NCBI RefSeq assembly: GCF_029893635.1 | Contig: NZ_JARXYR010000002.1 | Location: 124,001 to 188,000, forward strand | DNA: 64,000 nt | Reading direction: 5' to 3' | Origin: Variovorax sp. TBS-050B | GTDB taxonomy: Bacteria > Pseudomonadota > Gammaproteobacteria > Burkholderiales > Burkholderiaceae_C | The notes under the pieces: model-generated | Told to the model about the DNA's origin: nothing | Database searches by the model: none | The model's input: the letters and a program-made list of their open reading frames with translations, nothing else | Program-made: the position numbers and the translations under genes | Part shown: positions 45,580-56,016 of the stretch, piece by piece | Layout: every line of letters starts with the position of its first letter | Position numbering within the stretch: position 1 is the first letter of the stretch

Positions 45580-47388
45580 ATGACCTACACAAAAGAAAAA
45601 ATCACCAAGCGCAAGTTCGACGTCGTGATCGTCGGTGCCGGCGGTTCCGGCATGCGCGCCTCGCTGCAGCTCGCACGCGCCGGCCTCAACGTGGCCGTGC
45701 TCTCCAAGGTGTTCCCGACCCGCTCGCACACGGTCGCCGCGCAAGGCGGCGTGGGCGCCTCGCTCGGCAACATGAGCGAGGACAACTGGCACTACCACTT
45801 CTACGACACGATCAAGGGCTCCGACTGGCTCGGCGACCAGGACGCGATCGAGTTCATGTGCCGCGAGGCGCCGAAGGTGGTGTACGAGCTCGAGCACTTC
45901 GGCATGCCCTTCGACCGCAACCCCGACGGCACGATCTACCAGCGTCCGTTCGGCGGCCACACGGCCAACTACGGCGAGAAGCCGGTGCAGCGCGCCTGCG
46001 CCGCGGCCGACCGCACCGGCCACGCGATGCTGCACACGCTCTACCAGAAGAACGTCGAGGCACGCACCCAGTTCTTCGTCGAGTGGATGGCGCTCGACCT
46101 GATCCGCGATGCCGAAGGCGACGTGGTCGGCGTGACCGCGCTCGAGATGGAAACCGGCGACCTGCACATCCTGCAGGCCAAGACCGTGCTGCTGGCCACC
46201 GGCGGCGCCGGCCGCATCTTCCAGGCCTCGACCAACGCCTTCATCAACACCGGCGACGGCCTCGGCATGGCCGCGCGCTCGGGCATCCCGCTGCAGGACA
46301 TGGAGTTCTGGCAGTTCCACCCGACCGGCGTGGCCGGCGCCGGCGTGCTGCTGACCGAAGGCTGCCGCGGCGAAGGCGCGATCCTGCTCAACAGCAACGG
46401 CGAACGCTTCATGGAGCGCTACGCGCCCACGCTGAAGGACCTCGCGCCGCGCGACTTCGTCTCGCGCTCGATGGACCAGGAAATCAAGGAAGGCCGCGGC
46501 TGCGGTCCCAACAAGGACTACGTGCTGCTCAAGCTCGACCACCTCGGTGCCGAGACCATCCACAAGCGCCTGCCTTCGGTGTACGAGATCGGCGTCAACT
46601 TCGCGAACGTCGACATCACGAAGGAACCGATCCCCGTGGTGCCCACCATCCACTACCAGATGGGCGGCATTCCGACCAACATCAACGGCCAGGTGGTGGT
46701 GCAGACCGGCGAGGTGCACAACCAGGTCGTGAACGGCCTCTACGCCGTGGGCGAATGCTCCTGCGTGAGCGTGCACGGCGCCAACCGCCTCGGCACGAAC
46801 TCGCTGCTCGACCTGCTGGTGTTCGGCCGCGCGGCCGGCAACCACATCGTGCAGTTCAACGACAAGCAGAAGGAACACAAGCCGCTGCCGGCCGATGCCG
46901 CCGACCGCACGCTGGAGCGCCTGAACCAGCTCGAAGCGTCGACCGCCGGCGAGTACGCGCAGGACGTGGCCGGCGAGATCCGCGCCGTCATGCAGCAGCA
47001 CGCCGCGGTGTTCCGCAAGCAGGCCTCGATGGACGAGGGCGTGGTCAAGATCGCCGCCGTGCGCGAGCGCGTCAAGGCGATCGGCCTGAAGGACAAGTCG
47101 AAGGTGTTCAACACCGCGCGCATCGAGGCGCTCGAGGTCGACAACCTGATCGAGGTGGCGCAGGCCACGATGGTGTCGGCCGCCGCGCGCAAGGAATGCC
47201 GCGGCGCGCACACGGTCGAGGACTACGAGCGTCCGGCGGACGACCCGGTCGCACCGCTCGGCCGCGACGACGCCAACTGGATGAAGCACACCCTCTGGTA
47301 CAGCGAGGGCAACCGCCTCTCCTACAAGCCCGTCAACCTCAAGCCGCTGACGGTCGATTCCGTCCCGCCCAAGGTCCGTACGTTCTAA
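45580..47388 (+). CDS. sdhA: Succinate dehydrogenase flavoprotein subunit
   Basis: Oxidises succinate to fumarate with covalently bound FAD. The 602-residue protein has the dinucleotide fold DVVIVGAGGSGMRASLQLA, the flavinylated His in SHTVAAQGGV, the active-site block HPTGVAGAGVLLTEGCRGEG with Arg, and GECSCVSVHGANRLGTNSLLDLLVFG. The ATG at 45580 gives the family N-terminus. The gene lies 16 bases after sdhD and 27 before sdhB. Confidence 0.97.
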   Translation: MTYTKEKITKRKFDVVIVGAGGSGMRASLQLARAGLNVAVLSKVFPTRSHTVAAQGGVGASLGNMSEDNWHYHFYDTIKGSDWLGDQDAIEFMCREAPKVVYELEHFGMPFDRNPDGTIYQRPFGGHTANYGEKPVQRACAAADRTGHAMLHTLYQKNVEARTQFFVEWMALDLIRDAEGDVVGVTALEMETGDLHILQAKTVLLATGGAGRIFQASTNAFINTGDGLGMAARSGIPLQDMEFWQFHPTGVAGAGVLLTEGCRGEGAILLNSNGERFMERYAPTLKDLAPRDFVSRSMDQEIKEGRGCGPNKDYVLLKLDHLGAETIHKRLPSVYEIGVNFANVDITKEPIPVVPTIHYQMGGIPTNINGQVVVQTGEVHNQVVNGLYAVGECSCVSVHGANRLGTNSLLDLLVFGRAAGNHIVQFNDKQKEHKPLPADAADRTLERLNQLEASTAGEYAQDVAGEIRAVMQQHAAVFRKQASMDEGVVKIAAVRERVKAIGLKDKSKVFNTARIEALEVDNLIEVAQATMVSAAARKECRGAHTVEDYERPADDPVAPLGRDDANWMKHTLWYSEGNRLSYKPVNLKPLTVDSVPPKVRTF

Positions 47389-47415
47389 ACAAGAACAGCA
47401 TCACAAGGTTTCACG

Positions 47416-48117
47416 ATGAAGCGCACATTCCAGATCTACCGCTACGACCCGGACAAGGACGCCAAGCCCTACATGCAGACCGTCGAGATCGAACTCGACG
47501 GCCACGAGCGCATGCTGCTCGACGCCCTGATGAAGCTCAAGGCGCAGGATCCCACGCTGTCGTTCCGCCGCTCGTGCCGCGAAGGCGTCTGCGGCTCGGA
47601 CGCGATGAACATCAACGGCAAGAACGGTCTGGCCTGCCTGACCAACATGAACACGCTCAAGGGCACCGTGGTGCTCAAGCCGCTGCCGGGCCTGCCCGTG
47701 ATCCGCGACCTGATCGTGGACATGACGCAGTTCTTCAAGCAGTACAACTCGATCAAGCCGTACCTGCAGAACGACACCGTGCCGCCCGAGAAGGAGCGCC
47801 TGCAGTCGCCCGAGGAGCGCGAGGAGCTCAACGGCCTGTACGAATGCATCCTGTGCGCGAGCTGCTCCACGAGCTGCCCGAGCTTCTGGTGGAACCCCGA
47901 CAAGTTCGTGGGCCCGGCCGGCCTGCTGCAGGCCTACCGCTTCATCGCCGACAGCCGCGACCAGGCCACCGGCGAACGGCTCGACAACCTCGAGGACCCG
48001 TACCGCCTGTTCCGCTGCCACACGATCATGAACTGCGTGGACGTGTGCCCGAAGAGCCTGAACCCGACCAAGGCGATCGGCAAGATCAAGGAACTGATGG
48101 TGCGCCGCGCCATCTGA
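47416..48117 (+). CDS. sdhB: Succinate dehydrogenase iron-sulfur subunit
   Basis: Carries three Fe-S clusters from flavin to quinone. The 233-residue protein shows the plant-type ferredoxin cysteines [22 protein letters not shown], then [18 protein letters not shown] and [22 protein letters not shown], in the expected order. Located between sdhA and sdhE. Confidence 0.97.
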   Translation: MKRTFQIYRYDPDKDAKPYMQTVEIELDGHERMLLDALMKLKAQDPTLSFRRSCREGVCGSDAMNINGKNGLACLTNMNTLKGTVVLKPLPGLPVIRDLIVDMTQFFKQYNSIKPYLQNDTVPPEKERLQSPEEREELNGLYECILCASCSTSCPSFWWNPDKFVGPAGLLQAYRFIADSRDQATGERLDNLEDPYRLFRCHTIMNCVDVCPKSLNPTKAIGKIKELMVRRAI

Positions 48118-48134
48118 TCGATTCGACAGAAGCC

Positions 48135-48458
48135 ATGCAAACCGCCGCCGACCCCGCACAGCCGATCAGCGAACGCGCGCTGAGCAAGCTGCAATGGCGC
48201 TGCCGGCGCGGACTGCTCGAGAACGACCTGTTCATCGCCCGCTTCTTCGAGCGGCACGCGTCCCGCATGACCGTCGGCCAGGCGGCGGCGATGGAGACCC
48301 TGATGGACCTGTCGGACAACGATCTCCTCGATCTTCTCCTGCGAAGAAAGGAGCCCGAGCCCGCATGGGCCGGGGCCGAGGTGATCGCGCTGCTGCAGCT
48401 GATGCGCACCGACGGCGCACAGCGTCCCGCGGCCTCCGTTTCTTCCTCGTCCTCCTGA
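48135..48458 (+). CDS. sdhE: FAD assembly factor SdhE
   Basis: Helps attach FAD covalently to SdhA. The 107-residue protein carries the key RGxxE motif in CRRGLLENDLFIARFFERH, within a small helical fold ending FLELMDL-like MDLSDNDLLDLLLRRKEPE. The C-terminal tail is Ser/Ala rich and longer than usual. The position after sdhB, 17 bases away, and before gltA is typical. Confidence 0.9.
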   Translation: MQTAADPAQPISERALSKLQWRCRRGLLENDLFIARFFERHASRMTVGQAAAMETLMDLSDNDLLDLLLRRKEPEPAWAGAEVIALLQLMRTDGAQRPAASVSSSSS

Positions 48459-48482
48459 ATACCTCTCTGAAAGAAACCCGAA

Positions 48483-49793
48483 ATGAAAGCTTCCGATACC
48501 AAGGCCACGCTGTCGTTCAGCAACGGCGGCGACAACGTCGAACTGCCGATCTACAAGGGCACCATCGGTCCCGACGTGATCGACATCCGCAAGCTGTACG
48601 CGCAGACCGGCATGTTCACGTACGACCCGGGTTTCATGTCGACCGCCGCCTGCCAGTCGGCCATCACGTACATCGACGGCGACAAGGGCGAGCTGCTGTA
48701 CCGCGGCTACCCGATCGAGCAGCTCGCGACCAACTGCGACTTCCTCGAGACCTGCCACCTGCTGCTGTACGGCGAGCTGCCGGACGCCACCAAGAAGGCC
48801 AACTTCACGAAGCTCGTGACCAACCACACGATGGTCAACGAGCAGATGCAGTTCTTCCTGCGCGGCTTCCGGCGCGATGCGCACCCGATGGCCATCATGA
48901 CCGGTCTCGTGGGCGCGCTGTCGGCCTTCTATCACGACAGCACGGACATCAACAATCCCGAGCACCGCGAGATCGCCGCGATCCGCCTGATCGCGAAGAT
49001 GCCCACGCTCGTGGCCATGGCCTACAAGTACACGATCGGCCAGCCGTACATGTACCCGAAGAACGAACTGAGCTATGCGGGCAACTTCCTGCACATGATG
49101 TTCGCGACGCCCTGCGAGGAGTACAAGGTGAACCCGGTGCTCGAGCGCGCGCTCGACCGCATCTTCATCCTGCATGCCGACCATGAGCAGAACGCCTCGA
49201 CCTCGACCGTGCGCCTGTGCGGTTCGTCGGGCACCAACCCCTTCGCGGCCATCGCGGCCGGCGTGGCCTGCCTCTGGGGCCCGGCCCACGGCGGAGCCAA
49301 CGAAGCGGCGCTCAACATGCTCTACGACATCCAGCGCGAAGGCGGCGTGGAGAAGATCGGCGAGTTCATCAAGAAGGTCAAGGACAAGAACTCGAACGTC
49401 AAGCTCATGGGCTTCGGCCACCGCGTGTACAAGAACTACGACCCGCGCGCCAAGCTGATGCAGGAAACCTGCAACGAAGTGCTGACCGAGCTGGGCCTCG
49501 AGAAGGACCCGCTCTTCGCACTGGCCAAGCAGCTCGAGAAGATCGCGCTCGAGGACGAGTACTTCGTCTCGCGCAAGCTCTACCCGAACGTCGACTTCTA
49601 CTCGGGCATCGTGCAGCGCGCGATCGGCATCCCGGTGCCGCTGTTCACCGCGATCTTCGCGCTCGCCCGCACGGTCGGCTGGATCGCCCAGCTCAACGAG
49701 ATGATCGGCGACCCCGAGTACAAGATCGGCCGCCCGCGCCAGCTGTTCGAAGGCTCGCCCAAGCGCGACGTGAAGCCGATCTCGGCCCGCTGA
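48483..49793 (+). CDS. gltA: Citrate synthase (type II)
   Basis: Condenses acetyl-CoA and oxaloacetate. It is 436 residues, the hexameric NADH-sensitive type by length. Catalytic blocks are [35 protein letters not shown] and [18 protein letters not shown] with the active-site His, and the N-terminal [20 protein letters not shown] is characteristic. Last gene of the sdh operon; a clear terminator follows. Confidence 0.97.
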   Translation: MKASDTKATLSFSNGGDNVELPIYKGTIGPDVIDIRKLYAQTGMFTYDPGFMSTAACQSAITYIDGDKGELLYRGYPIEQLATNCDFLETCHLLLYGELPDATKKANFTKLVTNHTMVNEQMQFFLRGFRRDAHPMAIMTGLVGALSAFYHDSTDINNPEHREIAAIRLIAKMPTLVAMAYKYTIGQPYMYPKNELSYAGNFLHMMFATPCEEYKVNPVLERALDRIFILHADHEQNASTSTVRLCGSSGTNPFAAIAAGVACLWGPAHGGANEAALNMLYDIQREGGVEKIGEFIKKVKDKNSNVKLMGFGHRVYKNYDPRAKLMQETCNEVLTELGLEKDPLFALAKQLEKIALEDEYFVSRKLYPNVDFYSGIVQRAIGIPVPLFTAIFALARTVGWIAQLNEMIGDPEYKIGRPRQLFEGSPKRDVKPISAR

Positions 49794-49818
49794 GCGCGAC
49801 CGGCGCCCTCTCGCGAAG

Positions 49819-49842
49819 AAGCTGCCTCCGGGCAGCTTTTTT
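49819..49842 (+). terminator. Intrinsic terminator after gltA
   Basis: An 8-bp stem AAGCTGCC/GGCAGCTT with loop TCCG (49819-49826 and 49831-49838) followed by four more T, 26 bases past the gltA stop. It closes the sdhCDAB-sdhE-gltA transcript. Confidence 0.88.
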
Positions 49843-49941
49843 GCGTCTTGGCTGACAAGAACGGCGCGCCGCGGCGGTAGGTTTGGACCCGAGGTTCGAT
49901 TCCGACCTTGTTGTTTTCCAACCGCCAACAGGAGACCCGTC

Positions 49942-50082
49942 ATGAAGCAAATCACCGCACTGATCGCCGTCGCTTTCGCACTCGCCATTCCGCTGAGCGG
50001 CTGCAACACCTTCCGGGGCGCCGGCCAGGACATCCAGAAGGGCGGCGAGAAGGTCGAGGACGCGGCCAAGAAGCGCCAGTAA
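49942..50082 (+). CDS. Entericidin A/B family lipoprotein
   Basis: A 46-residue lipoprotein: signal MKQITALIAVAFALAIPLSGC with lipobox LSGC, then NTFRGAGQDIQKGGEKVEDAAKK, the standard entericidin tail. These small envelope lipoproteins act as an antidote/toxin pair in enterics; single copies, as here, are very common in proteobacteria and the role is uncertain. AGGAG lies six bases ahead of the ATG. It has its own gap on both sides and a long inverted repeat beyond the stop. Confidence 0.88.
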   Translation: MKQITALIAVAFALAIPLSGCNTFRGAGQDIQKGGEKVEDAAKKRQ

Positions 50083-50097
50083 GCGTCAGCCTCTCTG

Positions 50098-50146
50098 CGC
50101 GGCCCCGCCGGCCGTCCGCATTCCGCGGCCGGCCGGCGGGGCCGCG
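50098..50146. terminator. Long GC-rich inverted repeat after the entericidin gene
   Basis: A 16-bp perfect stem (50098-50113 with 50131-50146; CGCGGCCCCGCCGGCC and complement) with a 17-base loop, starting 16 bases past the stop. There is no T-tract, so as a terminator it would be unconventional; it may instead protect the transcript 3' end. Confidence 0.5.
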
Positions 50147-50233
50147 TCGCATCCGGGAGGACTGGAACTCGTCGCCTTCAGGCAACGAGGCCATCGCACA
50201 TCACGATGGCACCCTGATGAAAACAGGGGGAAA

Positions 50234-51220
50234 ATGGCCAACTCATCGCAGATCGCGATGTCGCCACCCCCCATGAGCACCTCGGAACGCAATTTCGCCC
50301 GCCGCATCGACCTCACGTCGCTGCAGCTGTTCGTGGCCGTGTGCGAACTCGGCAGCATCGGCCGCGCGGCGGAACGCGAGTTCATCGCGGCCTCGGCCAT
50401 CAGCAAGCGCCTGTCGGACCTCGAGGCCACGCTCGGCACCCCGCTGCTCTACCGCCATGCGCGCGGCGTCGACCTCACGCCCGCGGGCGAAAGCCTGCTG
50501 CACCACGCCCGCTCGGTGCTCTACAGCCTCGAGAAGATGCAGGGCGAACTCAGCGAATACGCCGACGGCGTGCGCGGCCATGTGCGGGTGCATGCCAACA
50601 TTTCGGCGATCGTGCAGTTCCTGCCCGAGGACCTCGGCGTCTTCACGCGCGCCCACGAGGCCATCAAGATCGACCTCGAGGAGCACCTGAGCAGCGAGGT
50701 GATCCGCGCGGTGCAGGAAGGCGCGGCCGACCTCGGCGTGTGCCACGTGGCCGGCGGCGCGGGCGAGCTGCAGAGCCTGCCCTACCGCCACGACCGGCTC
50801 GCGCTCATCGTGCCGGCGGGCCATGCGCTCGCCGCGCGCGGCCGCATCGACTTCGCCGAGTCGCTCGATTTCGACCACGTGGGCCTGCACACCAACAGCT
50901 CGATCTACGTCGCGATGCACGAGGCCGCGCTCGGCGCCGGCCGCAGCATCAAGCTGCGCATCCACGTCACCGGCCTCGATGCGATGTGCCGCATGATCGA
51001 GAACGGCCTGGGCATCGGCGTGATGCCGCAGCGCGCCTTCGAGCTCATGCAGGACGGCATCGGCCGCCGCCTCGCGAGCGTGGCGCTGGCCGACGCCTGG
51101 GCGGCGCGCGAGATCCGGCTCGTGGCGCGCGACTTTTCGACCCTGCCGGTGGCGGCACGCTCGCTGGTGAACCACCTGCATGCGGCTTCCGGCGCCGCCG
51201 GCGAGCCGCTCGCCGCGTAG
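50234..51220 (+). CDS. LysR-family transcriptional regulator
   Basis: A 328-residue regulator with N-terminal winged helix (about 27-85; [60 protein letters not shown]) and the substrate-binding domain behind ([22 protein letters not shown] onward). The ATG at 50234 follows a GGGGGA site; further ATGs at 50261 and 50276 are possible. It runs in the same direction as leuC, 56 bases upstream of it, and may regulate leuCD; the effector is unknown. Confidence 0.88.
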   Translation: MANSSQIAMSPPPMSTSERNFARRIDLTSLQLFVAVCELGSIGRAAEREFIAASAISKRLSDLEATLGTPLLYRHARGVDLTPAGESLLHHARSVLYSLEKMQGELSEYADGVRGHVRVHANISAIVQFLPEDLGVFTRAHEAIKIDLEEHLSSEVIRAVQEGAADLGVCHVAGGAGELQSLPYRHDRLALIVPAGHALAARGRIDFAESLDFDHVGLHTNSSIYVAMHEAALGAGRSIKLRIHVTGLDAMCRMIENGLGIGVMPQRAFELMQDGIGRRLASVALADAWAAREIRLVARDFSTLPVAARSLVNHLHAASGAAGEPLAA

Positions 51221-51276
51221 ACAACAAGACAGACAGCAGACAATCCTTTTCCCCACGAAAGACAGAAGAGACCGAC

Positions 51277-52698
51277 ATGGCACGCACGCTCTACGACAAG
51301 ATCTGGGACGAACACGTCGTCCACACCGAGGAAGACGGCACCGCGATCCTCTACATCGACCGCCACCTGGTGCACGAAGTCACCAGCCCGCAGGCCTTCG
51401 AGGGGCTGCGCGTGGCGGGACGCAAGCTGTGGCGCATCAGCTCGGTGGTGGCCACGGCCGACCACAACACGCCCACCACCGGCTGGGAGCGCGGCTACGA
51501 AGGCATTGCCGATCCGACCAGCAAGGAGCAGGTCACCACGCTCGACAAGAACATCGCCGAGTTCGGCGCGGCGGCCTTCTTCCCGTTCCTCAGCAAGCGC
51601 CAGGGCATCGTGCACGTGATCGGGCCGGAGTCGGGCGCCACGCTCCCGGGCATGACCGTGGTCTGCGGCGACTCGCACACCTCCACGCACGGCGCCTTCG
51701 GCGCGCTCGCGCACGGCATCGGCACCAGCGAGGTCGAGCATGTAATGGCCACGCAGACGCTGCTCGGCAAGAAGGCGAAGAACATGCTCGTGAAGGTCGA
51801 GGGCAAGCTGCCGCTCGGCTGCACGGCCAAGGACATCGTGCTCGCGATCATCGGCAAGATCGGCACCGCCGGCGGCACCGGCTACACGATCGAGTTCGCG
51901 GGCTCCGCGATCCGCGACCTGAGCATGGAAGGCCGCATGACGGTCTGCAACATGGCGATCGAGGCCGGCGCGCGCGCGGGCCTGGTCGCGGTGGACGACA
52001 AGACCCTCCACTACATCAAGGGCCGCCCGCTCGCGCCCACCGGCGTCGAATGGGAGCAGGCCGTGAGCTACTGGCGCACGCTGCAGTCCGACCCCGGCGC
52101 GCACTTCGATGCGGTGGTCGAGCTCGACGCCGCGCAGATTCGTCCCCAGGTGACCTGGGGCACCTCGCCCGAGATGGTGGTGTCGATCGACGGCCGCGTG
52201 CCCGATCCCGAGAAGGAAAAGGACGCGAACAAGCGCGGCGCCATCGAGCGCGCGCTGGTGTACATGGGCCTGGAACCCAACAAGGCGATGAACGACATCT
52301 TCATCGACAAGGTGTTCATCGGCTCCTGCACCAACAGCCGCATCGAGGACATGCGCGAGGCCGCGGCCGTGGTGAAGAAGCTCGGCCAGAAGGTCGCGAA
52401 GAACGTCAAGCTCGCGATGGTGGTGCCCGGCTCGGGCGTGGTGAAGGAGCAGGCCGAGCGCGAAGGGCTCGATGCGATCTTCAAGGCCGCGGGCTTCGAA
52501 TGGCGCGAACCCGGCTGCTCGATGTGCCTCGCGATGAACGCCGACCGCCTCGAGCCCGGCGAGCGCTGCGCCTCGACCAGCAACCGCAACTTCGAAGGCC
52601 GCCAGGGCGCGGGCGGCCGCACCCACCTCGTGAGCCCGGCCATGGCCGCCGCCGCCGCGGTGCACGGCCATTTCGTCGACGTGCGCACCTTCGCCTGA
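51277..52698 (+). CDS. leuC: 3-isopropylmalate dehydratase large subunit
   Basis: With LeuD isomerises 2- to 3-isopropylmalate in leucine synthesis through a [4Fe-4S] cluster. The 473-residue protein starts [14 protein letters not shown]; cluster cysteines are in [14 protein letters not shown] and [10 protein letters not shown], and [13 protein letters not shown] and [12 protein letters not shown] are present. Operon leuC-leuD, 14 bases apart. Confidence 0.97.
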   Translation: MARTLYDKIWDEHVVHTEEDGTAILYIDRHLVHEVTSPQAFEGLRVAGRKLWRISSVVATADHNTPTTGWERGYEGIADPTSKEQVTTLDKNIAEFGAAAFFPFLSKRQGIVHVIGPESGATLPGMTVVCGDSHTSTHGAFGALAHGIGTSEVEHVMATQTLLGKKAKNMLVKVEGKLPLGCTAKDIVLAIIGKIGTAGGTGYTIEFAGSAIRDLSMEGRMTVCNMAIEAGARAGLVAVDDKTLHYIKGRPLAPTGVEWEQAVSYWRTLQSDPGAHFDAVVELDAAQIRPQVTWGTSPEMVVSIDGRVPDPEKEKDANKRGAIERALVYMGLEPNKAMNDIFIDKVFIGSCTNSRIEDMREAAAVVKKLGQKVAKNVKLAMVVPGSGVVKEQAEREGLDAIFKAAGFEWREPGCSMCLAMNADRLEPGERCASTSNRNFEGRQGAGGRTHLVSPAMAAAAAVHGHFVDVRTFA

Positions 52699-52712
52699 CC
52701 AGGAGACAAGAC

Positions 52713-53363
52713 ATGCAGAAATTCACCGTGCACCAGGGCCTCGTGGCCCCGATGGACCGCGAGAACGTCGACACCGACGCGATCATTCCGAAGCAGTTCC
52801 TCAAGTCGATCAAGCGCACCGGCTTCGGCGTGAACCTGTTCGACGAATGGCGCTACCTCGACGCCGGCTTCCCGGGCCAGGACCCGGCGAGCCGCAAGCC
52901 GAACCCCGACTTCGTGCTGAACCAGCCGCGCTACGCCGGTGCCTCGATCCTGCTCGCGCGCAGGAACTTCGGCTGCGGCTCCTCGCGCGAGCATGCGCCG
53001 TGGGCACTCGACCAGTACGGCTTCCGCGCCATCATCGCGCCGAGCTATGCCGACATCTTCTTCAACAACAGCTTCAAGAACGGCCTGCTGCCGATCGTGC
53101 TGCCGGAGGCGCAGGTCGCCCAGCTGTTCGACGAGACCTTCGCCTTCCCGGGCTACACGCTGACCATCGACCTCGAGCGGCAGGTGGTCGTGAAGCCCGA
53201 CGGCGGCGAGTTCGCCTTCGACGTGCAGGCCTTCCGCAAGTACTGCCTCATCAACGGCCTCGACGACATCGGCCTCACGCTGCGGCACCAGGACAAGATC
53301 AAGGCCTTCGAAGCCGAGCGCCTGGCCCAGAAGCCCTGGCTGGCGCATACGATGATTTCCTGA
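52713..53363 (+). CDS. leuD: 3-isopropylmalate dehydratase small subunit
   Basis: Swivelling small subunit partnered with LeuC. It is 216 residues with [30 protein letters not shown] and the substrate loop [23 protein letters not shown] precedes the ATG. A palindromic repeat separates it from leuB, so leuB may have separate transcription. Confidence 0.97.
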   Translation: MQKFTVHQGLVAPMDRENVDTDAIIPKQFLKSIKRTGFGVNLFDEWRYLDAGFPGQDPASRKPNPDFVLNQPRYAGASILLARRNFGCGSSREHAPWALDQYGFRAIIAPSYADIFFNNSFKNGLLPIVLPEAQVAQLFDETFAFPGYTLTIDLERQVVVKPDGGEFAFDVQAFRKYCLINGLDDIGLTLRHQDKIKAFEAERLAQKPWLAHTMIS

Positions 53364-53374
53364 AGGCAGAACAG

Positions 53375-53488
53375 CCGAACGCAGAGATCGCGAAGGTTTC
53401 GCAGAAGTCGCAGAAGTAAATCCAGAAAATTCATCGCTGGATCCCTTCCGCGACCTTCGCGTAGTTTTTGTCTTCCTTCTGCGTTCGG
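53375..53488. repeat. Imperfect palindromic element between leuD and leuB
   Basis: The 162-base gap holds a roughly 114-base imperfect inverted repeat. The outer arms CCGAACGCAGA (53375-53385) and TCTGCGTTCGG (53478-53488) pair perfectly over 11 bases; inner arms CGCGAAGGT (53389-53397) and ACCTTCGCG (53453-53461) pair over nine. The left arm continues with CGCAGAAG units. It resembles the dispersed CGCAGAG-type repeats of many proteobacteria. It encodes nothing. Confidence 0.65.
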
Positions 53489-53525
53489 ATGTCCGAATTC
53501 CCGCTCTCAACTCCCCAGACCACTC

Positions 53526-54614
53526 ATGAAAATCGCAGTTCTCCCCGGTGACGGCATCGGCACCGAAATCGTCGCCGAGGCCATTCGCGTGCTCGACGCC
53601 CTCGACCTCCAGTTCGAGATGGAAACCGCGCTCGTCGGCGGCGCCGCCTACGAGGCGCATGGCCATCCGCTGCCCGATGCGACGCTCAAGCTCGCGAAGG
53701 AAGCCGACGCGGTGCTGTTCGGCGCCGTGGGCGACTGGAAGTACGACAAGCTCGACCGCCCGCTGCGGCCCGAACAGGCGATCCTGGGGCTGCGCAAGAA
53801 CCTCGGCCTGTTCGCGAACTTCCGTCCGGCCATCTGCTACGAGCAGCTGGTCGGCGCCTCGAGCCTCAAGCCCGAACTCATCGCGGGCCTGGACATCCTC
53901 ATCATCCGCGAGCTGACCGGCGACATCTACTTCGGCCAGCCACGCGGCCGCCGCATCGCCGCCGACGGCCACTTCCCGGGCGCCGAGGAAGCCTTCGACA
54001 CGATGCGCTATTCGCGCCCCGAGGTCGAGCGCATCGCGCGCGTCGCCTTCGAGGCCGCGCGCAAGCGCAACAAGCGCGTGACCAGCGTCGACAAGGCCAA
54101 CGTGCTCGAGACCTTCCAGTTCTGGAAGGACGTGGTGACCGAGGTGCACAAGGACTACCCCGACGTCGAGCTCGACCACATGTACGTGGACAACGCCGCG
54201 ATGCAGCTCGTGAAGGCGCCCAAGAAGTTCGACGTGATCGTGACCGGCAACATGTTCGGCGACATCCTTTCGGACGAAGCCGCGATGCTCACCGGCTCGA
54301 TCGGCATGCTGCCCTCGGCTTCGCTCAATTCGAGCAACCAGGGCCTCTACGAGCCCAGCCACGGCAGCGCGCCCGACATTGCCGGCAAAGGGGTTGCCAA
54401 TCCATTGGCTACAATACTGTCCGCTGCCATGATGCTCCGCTTTTCACTGAACCAAGCCGAAGCGGCCGACCGGATCGAGTCGGCCGTCAAGCACGTGCTC
54501 GCCGCCGGGCTGCGCACCGGCGACATCTGGTCGGAAGGCACGAAGCGCGTCGGCACCCGCGAAATGGGCGACGCGGTCGTTGCAGCAATCACCAAAAAGA
54601 CGATTACCGGCTAA
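53526..54614 (+). CDS. leuB: 3-isopropylmalate dehydrogenase
   Basis: Oxidative decarboxylation of 3-isopropylmalate with NAD. The 362-residue protein shows [18 protein letters not shown], the substrate arginines in [36 protein letters not shown], the catalytic region [22 protein letters not shown] and [10 protein letters not shown], and [25 protein letters not shown]. Normal length. Confidence 0.97.
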   Translation: MKIAVLPGDGIGTEIVAEAIRVLDALDLQFEMETALVGGAAYEAHGHPLPDATLKLAKEADAVLFGAVGDWKYDKLDRPLRPEQAILGLRKNLGLFANFRPAICYEQLVGASSLKPELIAGLDILIIRELTGDIYFGQPRGRRIAADGHFPGAEEAFDTMRYSRPEVERIARVAFEAARKRNKRVTSVDKANVLETFQFWKDVVTEVHKDYPDVELDHMYVDNAAMQLVKAPKKFDVIVTGNMFGDILSDEAAMLTGSIGMLPSASLNSSNQGLYEPSHGSAPDIAGKGVANPLATILSAAMMLRFSLNQAEAADRIESAVKHVLAAGLRTGDIWSEGTKRVGTREMGDAVVAAITKKTITG

Positions 54615-54706
54615 CCGCAGCCCGCTTCGTCACGCCCACCCCGGCTCCTGACGAGCCGGGCGCAAAAGAGAAATCGGCAACTTTTTTCTTCAAAGGGCAA
54701 ACTGAA

Positions 54707-55849
54707 ATGGCGAACGCATCTCAACCTCTGGTCGGCCTCGTGGGCTGGCGCGGCATGGTCGGCTCGGTCCTGATGGACCGCATGCAGACCGAAGGCGACT
54801 TCGGACTCATCGAGCCGGTCTTCTTCTCGACCTCCAACGCCGGCGGCAAGGCCCCGGCCATGGCCAAGAACGAAACCGCGCTGAAGGATGCGAACGACAT
54901 CGAGGCGCTGAAGAAGTGCGACATCGTCATCACCTGCCAGGGTGGCGACTACACCACCGAAGTCTTCCCCAAGCTGCGCGCAGCGGGCTGGAGCGGCCAC
55001 TGGATCGACGCGGCATCGACGCTGCGCATGAACGACGACGCGGTGATCGTGCTCGACCCGGTCAACCTGCCCGTGATCCAGAACGCGCTCGCCAGGGGCG
55101 GCAAGAACTGGATCGGCGGCAACTGCACCGTGAGCTGCATGCTCATGGGCGTGGGCGCCCTCTACAAGGCCGGCCTGGTCGAGTGGATGACCAGCATGAC
55201 CTACCAGGCCGCCTCGGGCGGCGGCGCGCAGCACATGCGCGAACTGCTGACGCAGTTCGGCACGCTCAACGCCGAGGTGCGCGCGCTGCTCGACGATCCG
55301 AAGTCGGCCATCCTCGAGATCGACCGCAAGGTGCTGCACCGCCAGCAGAACCTCAGCGCGGCCGAGACCGCCAACTTCGGCGCGCCGCTGGGCGGCTCGC
55401 TGATCCCCTGGATCGACAAGGACCTGGGCGACGGCGTCTCGAAGGAAGAATGGAAGGCCGGCGCCGAAACCAACAAGATCCTCGGCCAGGGCGCGGCCTT
55501 CGGCACCGCGGCCACGCCGGTCGACGGCTTCTGCGTGCGGGTCGGCGCGATGCGCTGCCACAGCCAGGCGCTGACCTTCAAGCTCAAGAAGGACGTGCCG
55601 CTCGCGGACATCGAAGCCATGATCGCCTCCGACAACGCATGGGCGAAGGTGGTGCCGAACACCCGCGAAGCCACCGTCCGGGACCTGACGCCAGTGGCCG
55701 TGACGGGCACGATGGACATTCCCGTGGGCCGCATCCGCAAGCTGGCGATGGGACCGGAATACGTCGGCGCCTTCACGATCGGCGACCAGCTGCTCTGGGG
55801 CGCGGCCGAACCGCTGCGCCGCATGCTGCGCATCCTGCTCGACGCCTGA
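54707..55849 (+). CDS. asd: Aspartate-semialdehyde dehydrogenase
   Basis: Reduces aspartyl phosphate to the semialdehyde, the branch point for lysine, diaminopimelate, threonine and methionine. The 380-residue protein has [19 protein letters not shown] at the NADP fold, catalytic Cys140 in [12 protein letters not shown], the [12 protein letters not shown] block and the His/Arg region [17 protein letters not shown]. The 92-base gap from leuB could hold its own promoter. Confidence 0.97.
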   Translation: MANASQPLVGLVGWRGMVGSVLMDRMQTEGDFGLIEPVFFSTSNAGGKAPAMAKNETALKDANDIEALKKCDIVITCQGGDYTTEVFPKLRAAGWSGHWIDAASTLRMNDDAVIVLDPVNLPVIQNALARGGKNWIGGNCTVSCMLMGVGALYKAGLVEWMTSMTYQAASGGGAQHMRELLTQFGTLNAEVRALLDDPKSAILEIDRKVLHRQQNLSAAETANFGAPLGGSLIPWIDKDLGDGVSKEEWKAGAETNKILGQGAAFGTAATPVDGFCVRVGAMRCHSQALTFKLKKDVPLADIEAMIASDNAWAKVVPNTREATVRDLTPVAVTGTMDIPVGRIRKLAMGPEYVGAFTIGDQLLWGAAEPLRRMLRILLDA

Positions 55850-56016
55850 TGGGGCTGCGCCGGCTCCCCGGAAAGCGAAACTGTTGCCGCGCAACAACAT
55901 CGAACGCGTGCGTAAGTATGCGCGCACTGGGTAGATCAGGCGCAGCGCCTTGTCAGCCCGGGGTGTTGATGCTAACGTCCTCTTACAATTTCTGGGCCTG
56001 AGCCGCCCCTATCAGC

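Noticed and set aside
49885..49915. A tRNA-like GGTTCGATTCC sequence after gltA
   Set aside because: The flanks do not form a T-stem and no acceptor or anticodon arms are present.
54395..54425. A TACAAT box inside the 3' part of leuB as an asd promoter
   Set aside because: The nearest -35-like TTGCCA is only about 10 bases away, too close, and the sequence is explained by conserved LeuB codons.
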